Source: Rhizobium redzepovicii
Lineage (GTDB): Bacteria; Pseudomonadota; Alphaproteobacteria; Rhizobiales; Rhizobiaceae
Assembly: GCF_019793435.1 (NCBI RefSeq)
Contig: NZ_JAILYH010000002.1
Coordinates: 248,001 to 312,000 of the forward strand
Direction: 5' to 3'
Length of the DNA: 64,000 bases
Made by a program: the position numbers and the translations under genes
Shown here: piece by piece, positions 43,802-52,652 of the stretch
How positions within the stretch are numbered: position 1 is the first letter of the stretch
Layout: every line of letters begins with the position of its first letter
Notes under the pieces: generated by a model
Told to the model about the DNA's origin: nothing
The model's input: the letters and a program-made list of their open reading frames with translations, nothing else
The model's database searches: none

Positions 43802-44503
43802 TTAGAGCGCGCGCATCCATGCCATTCGCTCATCGAGCGACGGCGCATTGAAAGCCAGGGAACCGAGAACCACCGTTTCCGCGCCGGATTGGCGCAAGAG
43901 AGGCACAGTGTGCTCGCGAATGCCGCCATCGGCCGCCAGCACGATCCGATCGGCCGCACCGCAGCCGGCGATGATCCGCTTTGCCTGTTGAAGCCGGGCG
44001 CCGGCCTTCTCGTCGAGGCCCTGGCCCTTTACGCCGATCGCCGTGCCAAGCAGCGTCACGAAACGCAGCCGGGAAGCGTATCTCTCGATCCGCTCGACCG
44101 GGGTATCGACCTTGAGAACCATGCCGGCTGCGACACCGCGGCGATCGAGAAGATCGAGAGCCTCGTTCGCGACGCTTTCGTTTTCGACATGAAGACTGAT
44201 CAGGTCGCTGCCGGCATCGGCGAACTGCTCGATCTGCGACAGGATGATGCTATCGGCAACCATCAAGTGAACATGGATGGGGCGCGTGGAGACTTTGCGC
44301 ACGCCGGCCACGAGATCGGGGAAAAACAACATCGCCGGCGCGAAATGGCCATCGGCGACATCGATATGGAGGATGTCGACATGAGGATCGACACGTCCGA
44401 GATCATCGGCGAGACGCATGAGATCGGCCGACCAGACGGAGAATTCGGCAATCAGCCGATCCTTCGGAAGATCGTCGATCCAGGTCTTGGAGGGGGTAGG
44501 CAT
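43802..44503 (-). CDS. Ribulose-phosphate 3-epimerase-like protein
   Basis: TIM-barrel epimerase of 233 residues. Metal and catalytic positions are visible in LHIDVADGHF (H and two D), HVHLMV (H) and LAADGGIR (D). The first strand reads AEFSVWSADL instead of the housekeeping IAPSILSAD, and the sequence is not the usual Rpe, so a relative acting on another ketose phosphate, such as allulose-6-phosphate, is possible. It sits between the ROK kinase and alpha/beta hydrolase genes. Confidence 0.88.
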   Translation of the reverse strand: MPTPSKTWIDDLPKDRLIAEFSVWSADLMRLADDLGRVDPHVDILHIDVADGHFAPAMLFFPDLVAGVRKVSTRPIHVHLMVADSIILSQIEQFADAGSDLISLHVENESVANEALDLLDRRGVAAGMVLKVDTPVERIERYASRLRFVTLLGTAIGVKGQGLDEKAGARLQQAKRIIAGCGAADRIVLAADGGIREHTVPLLRQSGAETVVLGSLAFNAPSLDERMAWMRAL

Positions 44504-44507
44504 CGTT

Positions 44508-45317
44508 TCAAAGCTCCTTCAGAAAGTTGCCGACGGCAAGCCGAAAGTCGGCGACATATTGCGGACGGCTCTCGGTTTTCGGCGTGATCTGCACGAAACG
44601 CGCGCCGGCAATCCGCGCGGCAAGAGCGCGTGCGTGACCAAGAGGATGAATGCTGTCGCGATCATGGCCGATGACCAGCGTCGGAAGGGCGAGATTGCCG
44701 ACTTCATCATCGGTCACATCAGGACCATCGTTGGAAATCCTGGTCAGCATTTCGGCGGTCACATCCAGAGGCGTGCGCGAGAAAAAGCCGGCAAGCGAGG
44801 CCAGATTGTCCGGCGCCTCGGCGGCGAGCCGCACGCCTATCGGTCCTGCCAGGAACGTGGTCTTTGCCTCGCCCAGTGGCAGAGTTTTCATAAGCCGCCC
44901 GACTTCGGCATTGGGCGCCATATTCTCCGGCGCGGGTGCCGTCAGCCAGGCCGGCCTTGCGATGATCAGAGCCTTGACGAGATCGGGCCGCTTGACCGCG
45001 AGACGCAAGGCGATCGCCGCACCCATCGAGATGCCGCCGATCATGATCGGCGGCGTAAGGTTCTTCTCGATATAGGCGGCGATATCATCGCAGAAGGTCG
45101 CGATCGACAACCGCTCCAGATTGCCGGCTTGGGAGTGTCCGTGGCCGCGCGCTTCGATCGTAACCCGGCGAAACCCCGCGTCGAGCGGAAAGACTTCATC
45201 GGTCTGCGCCGCGTCTCCGCATAGGCCATGCTGGAATATGACAGACGCACCCTCGCCCGCCATATCCACATTGAGAGTGACCCCGTCGCTAGTTTCGAAC
45301 GGTTGAACCCGTCTCAT
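44508..45317 (-). CDS. Alpha/beta hydrolase without a clear catalytic histidine
   Basis: 269-residue alpha/beta-hydrolase-fold protein. The oxyanion loop is FQHGLCGDA, the nucleophile S97 is in GGISMGAAIAL, and the acid is probably the Asp of GHDRDS. The C-terminal region where the catalytic His should lie reads VQITPKTESRPQYVADF and has none, so the triad looks incomplete unless the DSIHP or GHAR histidine takes over. It may act as an unusual hydrolase or lactonase. It overlaps the isomerase gene by 4 bases. Confidence 0.85.
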   Translation of the reverse strand: MRRVQPFETSDGVTLNVDMAGEGASVIFQHGLCGDAAQTDEVFPLDAGFRRVTIEARGHGHSQAGNLERLSIATFCDDIAAYIEKNLTPPIMIGGISMGAAIALRLAVKRPDLVKALIIARPAWLTAPAPENMAPNAEVGRLMKTLPLGEAKTTFLAGPIGVRLAAEAPDNLASLAGFFSRTPLDVTAEMLTRISNDGPDVTDDEVGNLALPTLVIGHDRDSIHPLGHARALAARIAGARFVQITPKTESRPQYVADFRLAVGNFLKEL

Positions 45318-46162
45318 CTTCCTGCCCCCGCAGAATGACCATTGAGGATATTCTTCAGGAAGGCCGCTACACCGGCCGCCTCCGAGGCCGAAAGACCATG
45401 CGTGACGAGACTGCCGTTAAAACCAATCGCCTTGAGACGGCCGAGATAATGCGTGTAGTCGAGGACACCCTTGCCGGCGGTCGCGAAACTACCGTCCGGA
45501 TTGCGGTCTTTCGCATGCGCCATGACGATCCGATCGGCCAGAAGGTCGATGGCGGAAGACACGATGCTCCGCTGCTCATCCAGCGTCGCGACCTCGAAGA
45601 GATTGGCCGGATCGAGCACGATCTTGATGCGGGGGCTCTTCAGTGCCGTGATCAGCCGATGGGCTTTCTCAGCCGAGTCGACGACATTGGCAAGCTCGGG
45701 CTCGATGCCGAGATCGACCTCGTAGCGCTCGGCGATCTCGATGGCCGCCCCCATGGCCTCGAGGAGATCCTGCCAGGCCTCCGGCGTATTGTTGTCGGCA
45801 TGCGCCGTCCACTGATCGATGGGGTCGCGTGTGCCGGTGCAGAGCGTGATCAAGGTCGTCGACATGCCGGCGCTGCGCTCGGCCAGAGTCGCCAAGTTGC
45901 GAAGGCCGGCCTCGCGAACGGCAGGATCCGGGTGGATCATGTTGAAGGTGCCGGAAACGGCGACAATCTCGACGCCGCTCTCGCGCGCCGCTTCGGCAAC
46001 CGAACGGGCCTGGGCTTCCGTGATGATCTCCGGCATCGGCGGAAGGCCGGAGCAGGCCATATTGTATTGCGCGCAGGTGAACCCGGCCGCGGCGACCGAG
46101 TTGAGAACGGTTACCGGTTCCATTCCCTCGAAGGTCTTTGCGAAGATGCCGAGCTTCATCAC
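45314..46162 (-). CDS. Sugar phosphate isomerase/epimerase (xylose isomerase-like TIM barrel)
   Basis: 282-residue AP-endonuclease-2/IolE-type TIM-barrel protein. Metal ligands typical of the family are visible in LGIEPELAN (E), IKIVLDPANL (D), MAHAKDRNPDG (H and D) and the terminal SLVTHGLSA region. It probably epimerises or isomerises a keto-sugar. ATG 46162 overlaps the stop of the upstream dehydrogenase gene, and 46159 also fits. Gfo/Idh/MocA plus isomerase pairs are common in 3-keto-glycoside pathways. Confidence 0.88.
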   Translation of the reverse strand: MMKLGIFAKTFEGMEPVTVLNSVAAAGFTCAQYNMACSGLPPMPEIITEAQARSVAEAARESGVEIVAVSGTFNMIHPDPAVREAGLRNLATLAERSAGMSTTLITLCTGTRDPIDQWTAHADNNTPEAWQDLLEAMGAAIEIAERYEVDLGIEPELANVVDSAEKAHRLITALKSPRIKIVLDPANLFEVATLDEQRSIVSSAIDLLADRIVMAHAKDRNPDGSFATAGKGVLDYTHYLGRLKAIGFNGSLVTHGLSASEAAGVAAFLKNILNGHSAGAGR

Positions 46163-47235
46163 ACGCCACCCGTGACATCAGCCAGCGCGACCGGTTTGCC
46201 GCTTTCGGCAGAACGCGCGACGGCGACCATAGCCCGGACGGAGGCCAGGCCATCATCGATGTCGGCACCTTCCATCACTGCGCCATCCAGAATGGTGCGG
46301 GCGAAGCCTTCGACCTGACGGCGATAAAAATGACCGTCGGCGCCGAGAACGCGATGGGTCGCGCCGTCGGCTTCCCGGAAAATGTCGACTTCGCTGGTCT
46401 TGTAGTACCAGGGGTTATAGGTCTTGCCCAAAATGCTGCCGTTCTTACCATAGATCTGGAAACCTTCGTGCCAGTCCATGCGCACCTGGACGGTGAGATC
46501 GAGATGGCCGAGCGTGCCGGAGGCAAACTCCACATCGACGAACCAGCACCAGATGCCGGCCCGCTCGGACAGGCGCGCGGTGACGGCAACGATGTCGCCG
46601 GCAAAATAACGCGCCGTGTCGATCAGGTGGCAGCCATGCGCCAGCATGTAGTAGCGGCGCAGGTCGGCTTTCGGATTGGCAGCGGGCTTTCGCGCATTGG
46701 CGCTTGAAACGATCAGCGGCTGGACCGCATCGGTCATCGGATAGCGGTGGGTGCTGTCGCAATACCACGCCTTCAACGCAACCATCTCGCCCATCTCGTC
46801 GCGGATGAAGGATTTCGCCGCCTGAAGCCCGGCGTCGAAACGCTTCATATGCCCGACCTGAAACACCTTTCCCGACGTCTCGACTTCAGCCTTCAATTCA
46901 AGGCACTCTTCGACGGTGACACCGACGGGTTTCTCGCACAGCACATGCTTGCCCGCCTGAAGGGCGCGGATCGAGGCCGGAACGTGAAAGGCATCGGCGG
47001 TGGCGATGATCACGGCATCAAGGTCGGGGTCGGCCAGCATCCTGTCATAGTCGTCGTAGGTTTTTTCCGCTCCATGGGTGATCGCCATTCGTTCGCGGAG
47101 ATCCGCGGCGACGTCGCAGATCGCATGGAGATCGGCATTCACAGCCTTCGTGCAGCTCTCGAAGTGCGCCGCCTGGGCAATCTGGCCGGCCCCCAATACG
47201 CCGATGCGAAGGCGCCGTTCCTGTTTTGCTGGCAT
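46159..47235 (-). CDS. Gfo/Idh/MocA family oxidoreductase
   Basis: 358-residue dehydrogenase with the NAD(P) motif IGVLGAGQIAQAAH at 8-21 and the catalytic EKP in HVLCEKPVGVT. The DTARYFAGD segment with its upstream GCHLI holds the usual catalytic histidine. It probably oxidises a sugar or polyol. It lies 54 bases after the ATPase gene and overlaps the isomerase gene. Confidence 0.9.
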   Translation of the reverse strand: MPAKQERRLRIGVLGAGQIAQAAHFESCTKAVNADLHAICDVAADLRERMAITHGAEKTYDDYDRMLADPDLDAVIIATADAFHVPASIRALQAGKHVLCEKPVGVTVEECLELKAEVETSGKVFQVGHMKRFDAGLQAAKSFIRDEMGEMVALKAWYCDSTHRYPMTDAVQPLIVSSANARKPAANPKADLRRYYMLAHGCHLIDTARYFAGDIVAVTARLSERAGIWCWFVDVEFASGTLGHLDLTVQVRMDWHEGFQIYGKNGSILGKTYNPWYYKTSEVDIFREADGATHRVLGADGHFYRRQVEGFARTILDGAVMEGADIDDGLASVRAMVAVARSAESGKPVALADVTGGV

Positions 47236-47289
47236 CGATAACCCCCTCTAGGTCGGATGTTGAAGATGAACGCCGGTTTCGTCTTCGCT

Positions 47290-48435
47290 TCACAGCGCCA
47301 CATGGGTTTGAGGATGGAAAAAATGAAGTTTCGCCGGATCGATTGCCAGATTGATCGATTGGCCTGCCTCGACCGTACTGACAGCTTCGAAGCGGGCGAC
47401 GGCGTTGGCCGCACCGCTTAGGTCTTCGACGGCGTCGGGGTCGCCCGAGTCGATCCGAACTGCGTCGATTTTCAAATGCACGATCAACTCGGAGCCAAGC
47501 TCCTCGATCGATTTGACGACGACCGGGATCGTCGGATGGGAGGACCCGGACGGCAACCGGCTGTCGTAGAGGTCCTCCGGCCGAACGCCGAAGATCAGCG
47601 CCTTTCCCTCGAAGGCGGAAAGGCCGGGAGCCCGCTCGAAGGCGCCGTCGGACAACGGGATGGAGAAGCCCGGCAGATGGATCCGCATGCCCTCCAGACG
47701 CCCTTCGAACAGGTTCATCGACGGCGAGCCGATGAAGCCTGCGACAAACGCATTGACCGGGCGGTGATAGAGGGCCTTGGGCGTATCCACCTGCTGAAGC
47801 ACGCCGCCCTTCAGCACCGCGACGCGATCGCCCATGGTCAGGGCTTCGGTCTGGTCGTGCGTCACGTAAATCGTCGTCACCCCCAACTGCCGCTGCAGGC
47901 TTGCGATTTCGGCGCGCATCTGAACACGCAGCTTGGCATCGAGGTTGGAGAGCGGCTCATCCATCAGGAATGCCGCGGGCTCACGGACCATGGCGCGGCC
48001 CATCGCAACACGCTGGCGCTGGCCGCCGGAAAGCTGGGCGGGCTTGTTGCCGAGCAGGCTTTCCAGCTGCAGGATCTTGGCAATCTCGTGAACGCGCTTG
48101 GTTCGCTCGGCCTTGGTCTTTCCGGCCAGCTTCATCGAAAAGGCAATGTTGTCGAACACCGTCATGTGCGGATAAAGCGCATAGCTCTGGAAAACCATGG
48201 CAATGTCGCGGTCCTTGGGCGCAAGATCGACGACATCCTGACCGCCGATGCTCAAGGTTCCACTGCTGATTTCCTCAAGCCCGGCAATCATGCGGAGCGC
48301 AGTCGATTTTCCGCATCCGGACGGACCGACCAGAATCAGAAACTCGCCGTCATGGATCGTCAGGCTCAGATCCTTGATCGCATGGTAGCTGTTTCCATAG
48401 GTCTTGCAGATTTTGTCCAGTACAACCACAGCCAC
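47290..48435 (-). CDS. Sugar ABC transporter ATP-binding protein without adjacent permeases
   Basis: MalK/UgpC-type ATPase of 381 residues. Walker [10 protein letters not shown] is at 37-45, the signature LSGGQRQR near 134, Walker [13 protein letters not shown] near 154, and there is a long TOBE domain. It heads a six-gene catabolic run but has no permease or binding-protein gene beside it. The carbohydrate importer at 56150-59339 lacks an ATPase, and a shared promoter element (48649-48662 and 55913-55926) suggests that the two belong together. Confidence 0.92.
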   Translation of the reverse strand: MAVVVLDKICKTYGNSYHAIKDLSLTIHDGEFLILVGPSGCGKSTALRMIAGLEEISSGTLSIGGQDVVDLAPKDRDIAMVFQSYALYPHMTVFDNIAFSMKLAGKTKAERTKRVHEIAKILQLESLLGNKPAQLSGGQRQRVAMGRAMVREPAAFLMDEPLSNLDAKLRVQMRAEIASLQRQLGVTTIYVTHDQTEALTMGDRVAVLKGGVLQQVDTPKALYHRPVNAFVAGFIGSPSMNLFEGRLEGMRIHLPGFSIPLSDGAFERAPGLSAFEGKALIFGVRPEDLYDSRLPSGSSHPTIPVVVKSIEELGSELIVHLKIDAVRIDSGDPDAVEDLSGAANAVARFEAVSTVEAGQSINLAIDPAKLHFFHPQTHVAL

Positions 48436-48763
48436 GTCTCATCCTCCCGTGTCACACCGCTCACGTTTCGACCGGCGCTCTTCCCGCCACCTCCGAGCCT
48501 TTCGACAAGAAAGCTCAGGCCTGAGCTTCAATGTCAACAAAAGAATCGATCGCATTCCGCGCGCACCTTGTCGGGTATCTCACCGTATCCATTTGAAATA
48601 TATCACGTTTGATCCGAAAAATAGAATTATTATGCGCGCTAAAATATTTTTACGCGCGTAACTTTTATGGCCAGCGCGGTCGCCGTTAAGGACCTTTAAA
48701 CCCTGCGATCAAGATGTTGTTTTGCTCAGGCGGCCCACAAATTCGACACCGACCAGTTGCACG
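48436..48763. other. Control region of the ATPase-led catabolic operon
   Basis: 328 bases between two minus-strand genes, AT-rich near 48600-48670. It holds the TTACGCGCGTAA palindrome and a related imperfect copy, both upstream of the ATPase gene. No gene is recognised. Confidence 0.55.
48630..48662. promoter_or_regulatory. Paired palindromes upstream of the orphan ATPase operon
   Basis: TTATGCGCGCTAA (48630-48642) is imperfect; TTACGCGCGTAA (48650-48661) is a perfect 12-bp palindrome. Within the second, TTTACGCGCGTAAC (48649-48662) matches TTTACGAAAGTAAA at 55913-55926 at 10 of 14 positions, with the same spacing. They are candidate LacI-family operators. Confidence 0.5.
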
Positions 48764-49705
48764 CTAATCGTGGCATCCCGGAATCGGGCGCGGCACCGGC
48801 GCATTTTCCCCCGCCATCCATGCCAGGCAGGTCCGGTTGTCCGGCAGGCCCCGGCGCCCTCCGCGTGCGGTCACGGAAATGGCAGCCGCCGCTGTGGCAT
48901 AGGCTACACAATCAAGCGGGGTTTTGCCCTCGGCAAGGGCAAGAGCGTAGGCCCCATGAAAACAGTCGCCGGCGCCGGTCGTGTCGACCGCCTGGACCTG
49001 ATAGGCCGGCAAAAGCCAGCGGGTGGGATCGCCTTTCTGGCGGAGGCAGGTTCCTCGTTCGCCATCGGTCAGCACGACAGCGGACCGCTCCGCTGACCAG
49101 AGCTTCTCCAGGATGATCGTTGGATCATCTTCACCGGTGTACTCTCTGGCGAAAGCGAGTGGCAGCACCAGATGGTCGGCGAAGGCGATGAGCCCGTCCG
49201 TCGCGGCACCCACCGTCCATTCGATATCGGCTATCACGGCAAGCCCGAGTGCTCGCGCCCGCGCCACGACGCTTTCCGAATGCGTGGCATAACCGTCGAT
49301 CAGCAGGACTGGGGCCCGCATCAAAACGTCATCGGGCAGCGCATCGGATGTTCCGTGCAGCACATCGTCGTCATAGGCTATGAACCGGTCGCCGTTAGGA
49401 GCGACGGTGATCACGGAGCGGATCGGCGCGGCAGCGGCGTGGCGGGGCGCCAGGGATATGTCGACGCCCTCACGCTCGAGTTCGGCGCCGGCCGGATCGG
49501 TCGCAGCATCCTCGCCGAGCCAGCCGATAAAGCCGGCGCGCCCGCCAAGCCGAGCGACGGCAACAAGGGCCGTCGCAACATTGCCGCCATGGTCCGTGGC
49601 CCGTTTCGTCACCTTCCCCTTGCCGGCCGAAAGCCCGCGATCGACATAGATAATGTCATCGATGGCAAGGGCGCCGAAGCCTAGAACCTGGAGCGGGCGC
49701 GACAC
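48764..49705 (-). CDS. PfkB family carbohydrate kinase
   Basis: 313-residue ribokinase-family kinase. The N-terminal GG motif region reads DHGGNVATALVAVARLGG, and the C-terminal signature DTTGAGDCFHGAYALALAEG holds the catalytic Asp and the anion hole. It phosphorylates a ketose or pentose; the sugar is unknown. It starts 3 bases after the aldolase gene, so kinase and aldolase probably act in sequence. Confidence 0.92.
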   Translation of the reverse strand: MSRPLQVLGFGALAIDDIIYVDRGLSAGKGKVTKRATDHGGNVATALVAVARLGGRAGFIGWLGEDAATDPAGAELEREGVDISLAPRHAAAAPIRSVITVAPNGDRFIAYDDDVLHGTSDALPDDVLMRAPVLLIDGYATHSESVVARARALGLAVIADIEWTVGAATDGLIAFADHLVLPLAFAREYTGEDDPTIILEKLWSAERSAVVLTDGERGTCLRQKGDPTRWLLPAYQVQAVDTTGAGDCFHGAYALALAEGKTPLDCVAYATAAAAISVTARGGRRGLPDNRTCLAWMAGENAPVPRPIPGCHD

Positions 49706-49708
49706 GTC

Positions 49709-50509
49709 TCAAGCACCGGCGGCCGCCAGCGCTTCCTCCGGCGCCATGCCATTGTGAATAACGAATTTGAAGGCGCGCGCGGCCATGGTCGTATCGCCGT
49801 GACCCCAGAGGTTACGGCCGACGACCGCGCCCTTGGCGCCGGCGCGCAAGGCTTCCGATGTCTGGACGAGCGCGCCGAGCAGCGTATCGGTCTTCGGGCC
49901 GCCGGCAATCACCACCGGAATCGGGCAGGTCGCGACGGTCTCGCGGAAGGATTCGAAATCCCCGGTGTAGCCGACCTTGATCACGTCGACGCCGGCTTCG
50001 AAACCGATGCGCACCGCATAGGCGATCTCATCCGGGGTGAACACGATCTTGCCGCCGTCGGAGAAATCACGGGGATAGACATGGGCGACGACCGGCATTT
50101 CGAAGCGGGCGGCAGCGTTGACCGTGTCGGTCAGCCAGCGGATATACTCTCCTTCGGTGGCGCCGCGCACCGGAATGGCGACGGCCAGCGCGTCCGCACC
50201 ATAACGCACCGCGTCTTCCGGAGTGGCGATGAGTTGGCGAATCCGGTCGTCGGCGGTGAAGCAGCCGCCCTGAATGACGAGGGCGGCCTTTCCGGCATAA
50301 TCCGACCAGAGGTGGCGCGCCGCGCCGGGCTGGATGCTGATGTAGTCGGGGCCTCCCGCCATCACGCGTCTGAGCGCGCCCGGCAGATCGGCAAGCCCGC
50401 CCTCGCGAACATTGCCATAACCGACAAAATGATCGACCGCGCCCCCAAACAAATGCCCCGATGGGTTTGAGAACAGGCGTGCGAGGCGGACTTTCGTTCC
50501 GAGACCCAT
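49709..50509 (-). CDS. Class I aldolase, DeoC/LsrF/FbaB family
   Basis: 266-residue TIM-barrel aldolase. The Schiff-base lysine is K178 in GVDVIKVGYTG. The N-terminal GGAVDHF (D26, H27) and the C-terminal phosphate-binding loops (VIAGGPK, GAVVGRNLWG) match LsrF and archaeal-type fructose-1,6-bisphosphate aldolases. GGAAG precedes the start. Paired with the PfkB kinase, it probably splits a phosphorylated keto-sugar into triose units. Confidence 0.9.
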   Translation of the reverse strand: MGLGTKVRLARLFSNPSGHLFGGAVDHFVGYGNVREGGLADLPGALRRVMAGGPDYISIQPGAARHLWSDYAGKAALVIQGGCFTADDRIRQLIATPEDAVRYGADALAVAIPVRGATEGEYIRWLTDTVNAAARFEMPVVAHVYPRDFSDGGKIVFTPDEIAYAVRIGFEAGVDVIKVGYTGDFESFRETVATCPIPVVIAGGPKTDTLLGALVQTSEALRAGAKGAVVGRNLWGHGDTTMAARAFKFVIHNGMAPEEALAAAGA

Positions 50510-50595
50510 GGCGATGCTTCCTTTGCGATTGCGGCGTCGAAAATGCCGGCGGCGTTGTTGAAAAACCCTAACTCGAAAACAAACAAATGTTCAAT

Positions 50596-50615
50596 ATTTC
50601 GAATTCTTTCGTTTT
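50596..50615. promoter_or_regulatory. Tandem 10-bp repeat between the aldolase and deoR genes
   Basis: TTTCGAATTC and TTTCGTTTTC follow each other directly and agree at 8 of 10 positions, in the divergent space between the aldolase and DeoR genes. DeoR-family proteins often bind short tandem repeats spaced one helical turn apart. This is a candidate operator only. Confidence 0.35.
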
Positions 50616-50756
50616 CACGCGGAAAGAGAATTTTTGACGTGCATTTTTTGCTGCTGAAGGCTATTTATGCAGCATAAGCCGCAGCATCAGGCGGTTGTCT
50701 TTCGTTTTTCAAAAGTCGCCTTATCACAACGAGGCGCGCCGCAGCCGGGATCGAAC

Positions 50757-51518
50757 ATGCTTGCAGAACAGAGGCGGCAGCAGATCATGCTGGAACTTCA
50801 ACGAGTCGGTCAGGCCCGCACCCGCCAGCTCGCGGAATTCTTTGAGGTTTCGGAAGTCACGATCCGCTCCGATCTCGAAATCATGGACGCGAAGAAGCAG
50901 CTGATCAAAACGCATGGCGGAGCAATCGCCCTGCCGTCCGACTCGCCGGCCGCAGCCTTCGAGGAGCGCATGCAGCGCAATTTCGATGCGAAGCGGCGCA
51001 TTGCTCAGGTGGCAGCGCGGCAGATCATCGACAACCAGTCGATCGTCTTCGACAGCGGCTCGACGCTGCTGCAGGTGGCCATGCAGATGCCGCCGGTCAA
51101 CAACGTCGTGGTGGCGACGACGGCGATGAACATCGCCCAGCATCTGATGTACCGGCCGGGGCTCGACGTCCACATGATTGGCGGCCGGGTGTTTCCCAGC
51201 ACCGTCAGCACGATCGTCTCGGATTCCGACAAGGCGGTCGGCGGGCTCGTCGCCCACCAGGCCTTCGTCAGCGCCCATGCGATCGATCAGGCCTTCGACG
51301 TCGTCGATGTCTCCGAGGATATTGCGCGGACCAAGCGCAACCTGGTTCGCATGGCCCGGCGCGTCGTGCTGGTGGCGGATTCGAGCAAGTTCGATATCGG
51401 CGCCTCCTCGAAAGCCTTCTCGCTGTCGCGCGTCGACCTGATCATCACCGACAGCAACATGCCGCACAGCATCCGCCACCGGCTGGAGAAACTCGGCGTG
51501 GAGGTCCGTTACGCGTGA
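50757..51518 (+). CDS. DeoR family transcriptional regulator
   Basis: 253-residue DeoR regulator. The helix-turn-helix is near 15-45 (RTRQLAEFFEVSEVTIRSDL), and the sugar-phosphate sensor domain has DSGSTLLQVA and the TTAMNIA strand. ATG 50757 is chosen because the family starts MLAEQRRQQI and GGGA lies upstream; the frame opens at 50667. It is divergent from the aldolase-PfkB pair, which it probably controls in response to a phosphorylated intermediate. Confidence 0.92.
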   Translation: MLAEQRRQQIMLELQRVGQARTRQLAEFFEVSEVTIRSDLEIMDAKKQLIKTHGGAIALPSDSPAAAFEERMQRNFDAKRRIAQVAARQIIDNQSIVFDSGSTLLQVAMQMPPVNNVVVATTAMNIAQHLMYRPGLDVHMIGGRVFPSTVSTIVSDSDKAVGGLVAHQAFVSAHAIDQAFDVVDVSEDIARTKRNLVRMARRVVLVADSSKFDIGASSKAFSLSRVDLIITDSNMPHSIRHRLEKLGVEVRYA

Positions 51519-51606
51519 TCTTCAGCCTCTCTCTTCACGGGAGAAGCGAGCCGGGAGAGGCTTTGCCGCGGCTCTATGGCGCTCGGCGCCAGGGGGACGA
51601 GATCGG

Positions 51607-52425
51607 CTAAAACCCCAGTCGTCGAAGCGTCTCGCGATTCTTGCGAACGGCGGCGGCAGGATCGGTTCCGGCATGGCCCGACTCTTCCTCCACCACGATC
51701 CAGCCGGTAAACTCCGGCGCCGCCCGAACTGCCGAAATCACGGCGGGCACGTGGCAGACGCCTTCGCCGAGCATCGCCCAGATCCCGCCGGCGTCGACAT
51801 CCTTCAGATGCACGTAGCGGATACGGTCCCGGTAGGCCGAAAGCGTATCGCCGATCTCCTGGCCGCCCCGCAGGATATGGCCGGTATCCGGCACCCAACC
51901 CACGCGTGGTTCCAGGAGAGCAAACAGCCGGTCATAGTCGGCTCTGGTGAAGAGCAGCGTATTGTGGTGCGAGGAAGGGTGGACGGCGACGGCGACGCCG
52001 GCCGACCGTCCGATCTCGGTCGCGCGATTATAGCACTCCGCCGCGATGGCGAACTTGTCCTCGCGCGGCCCATCCGAAACGACTGTGGCCGATCCCATCG
52101 AGACCATCGCACCGGGAAAATTCGCCGCGAAATCCACCCATCGCCGGGCCGTCTCCAGATCGGAAGCGATCTTTTCCGTCACCGTGAAACCGCTGGCGGA
52201 GCCGAAGGCAAAGGAAACCAGTGTCAAACCGGCCTCCGCAAGCGTCCGGGCAAAGTCGACAGGCTTAAGCGCGTAGTGACCGATCATCGTGTCGGTGATT
52301 TCGAGACCGGCATATCCGCCATCGGCGATGGCGCGCACCAGATCGTCCGGCCCGCCGCTCCACCCCTTGCCCAGCATCTCCCAAGTGAATGTCTGGCAGC
52401 CGATCTTCAGCGCAGCATCGTGCAT
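51607..52425 (-). CDS. Sugar phosphate isomerase/epimerase (TIM barrel)
   Basis: 272-residue AP-endonuclease-2-type protein, second of its kind in the island. Family residues are seen in GGYAGLEITDT (E), VAVHPSSHHN (H), VGWVPDTGHI (D, H), YVHLKDVDAG (H, D) and IVVEEESGHAG (E). It ends 88 bases from the convergent deoR gene and is divergent from the Gfo/Idh/MocA gene. An inverted repeat in that divergent gap may regulate both. Confidence 0.88.
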   Translation of the reverse strand: MHDAALKIGCQTFTWEMLGKGWSGGPDDLVRAIADGGYAGLEITDTMIGHYALKPVDFARTLAEAGLTLVSFAFGSASGFTVTEKIASDLETARRWVDFAANFPGAMVSMGSATVVSDGPREDKFAIAAECYNRATEIGRSAGVAVAVHPSSHHNTLLFTRADYDRLFALLEPRVGWVPDTGHILRGGQEIGDTLSAYRDRIRYVHLKDVDAGGIWAMLGEGVCHVPAVISAVRAAPEFTGWIVVEEESGHAGTDPAAAVRKNRETLRRLGF

Positions 52426-52561
52426 AACTTGGTCCTGACCTATTCGTTGATGACAACCGAAATCGAAGGAGCTCCACGCAGGCGATCATCGCGGCCCTAC
52501 GAAGGGCTTTGCCTCCGGGAATTGCGACGCTTCCCAACGTCTTGTCATTTCGTAGGGGAAA

Positions 52562-52581
52562 ATGTTAGCGTGCGTCAACAT
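52562..52581. promoter_or_regulatory. LacI-type operator candidate between isomerase and dehydrogenase genes
   Basis: ATGTTAGCGTGCGTCAACAT has symmetric ATGTT..CG..CG..AACAT positions, like TGTTNNCGNNCGNNAACA sites of LacI proteins. It lies 72 bases before the dehydrogenase start. It shares TGTTNNCGNNNGTNAANA with the site near 55911. Confidence 0.4.
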
Positions 52582-52652
52582 AATTTATTGCTCGCGAATT
52601 CAACGTGCATCCGCGGCACTCCGCGCTTGGAACGGCAAGGTCAGGTTCTTCA

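Noticed and set aside
42830..44587. A 585-codon open frame on the plus strand opposite the ROK kinase and epimerase genes
   Set aside because: Same reason: it spans two unrelated genes and their gap, and has no recognisable domain.
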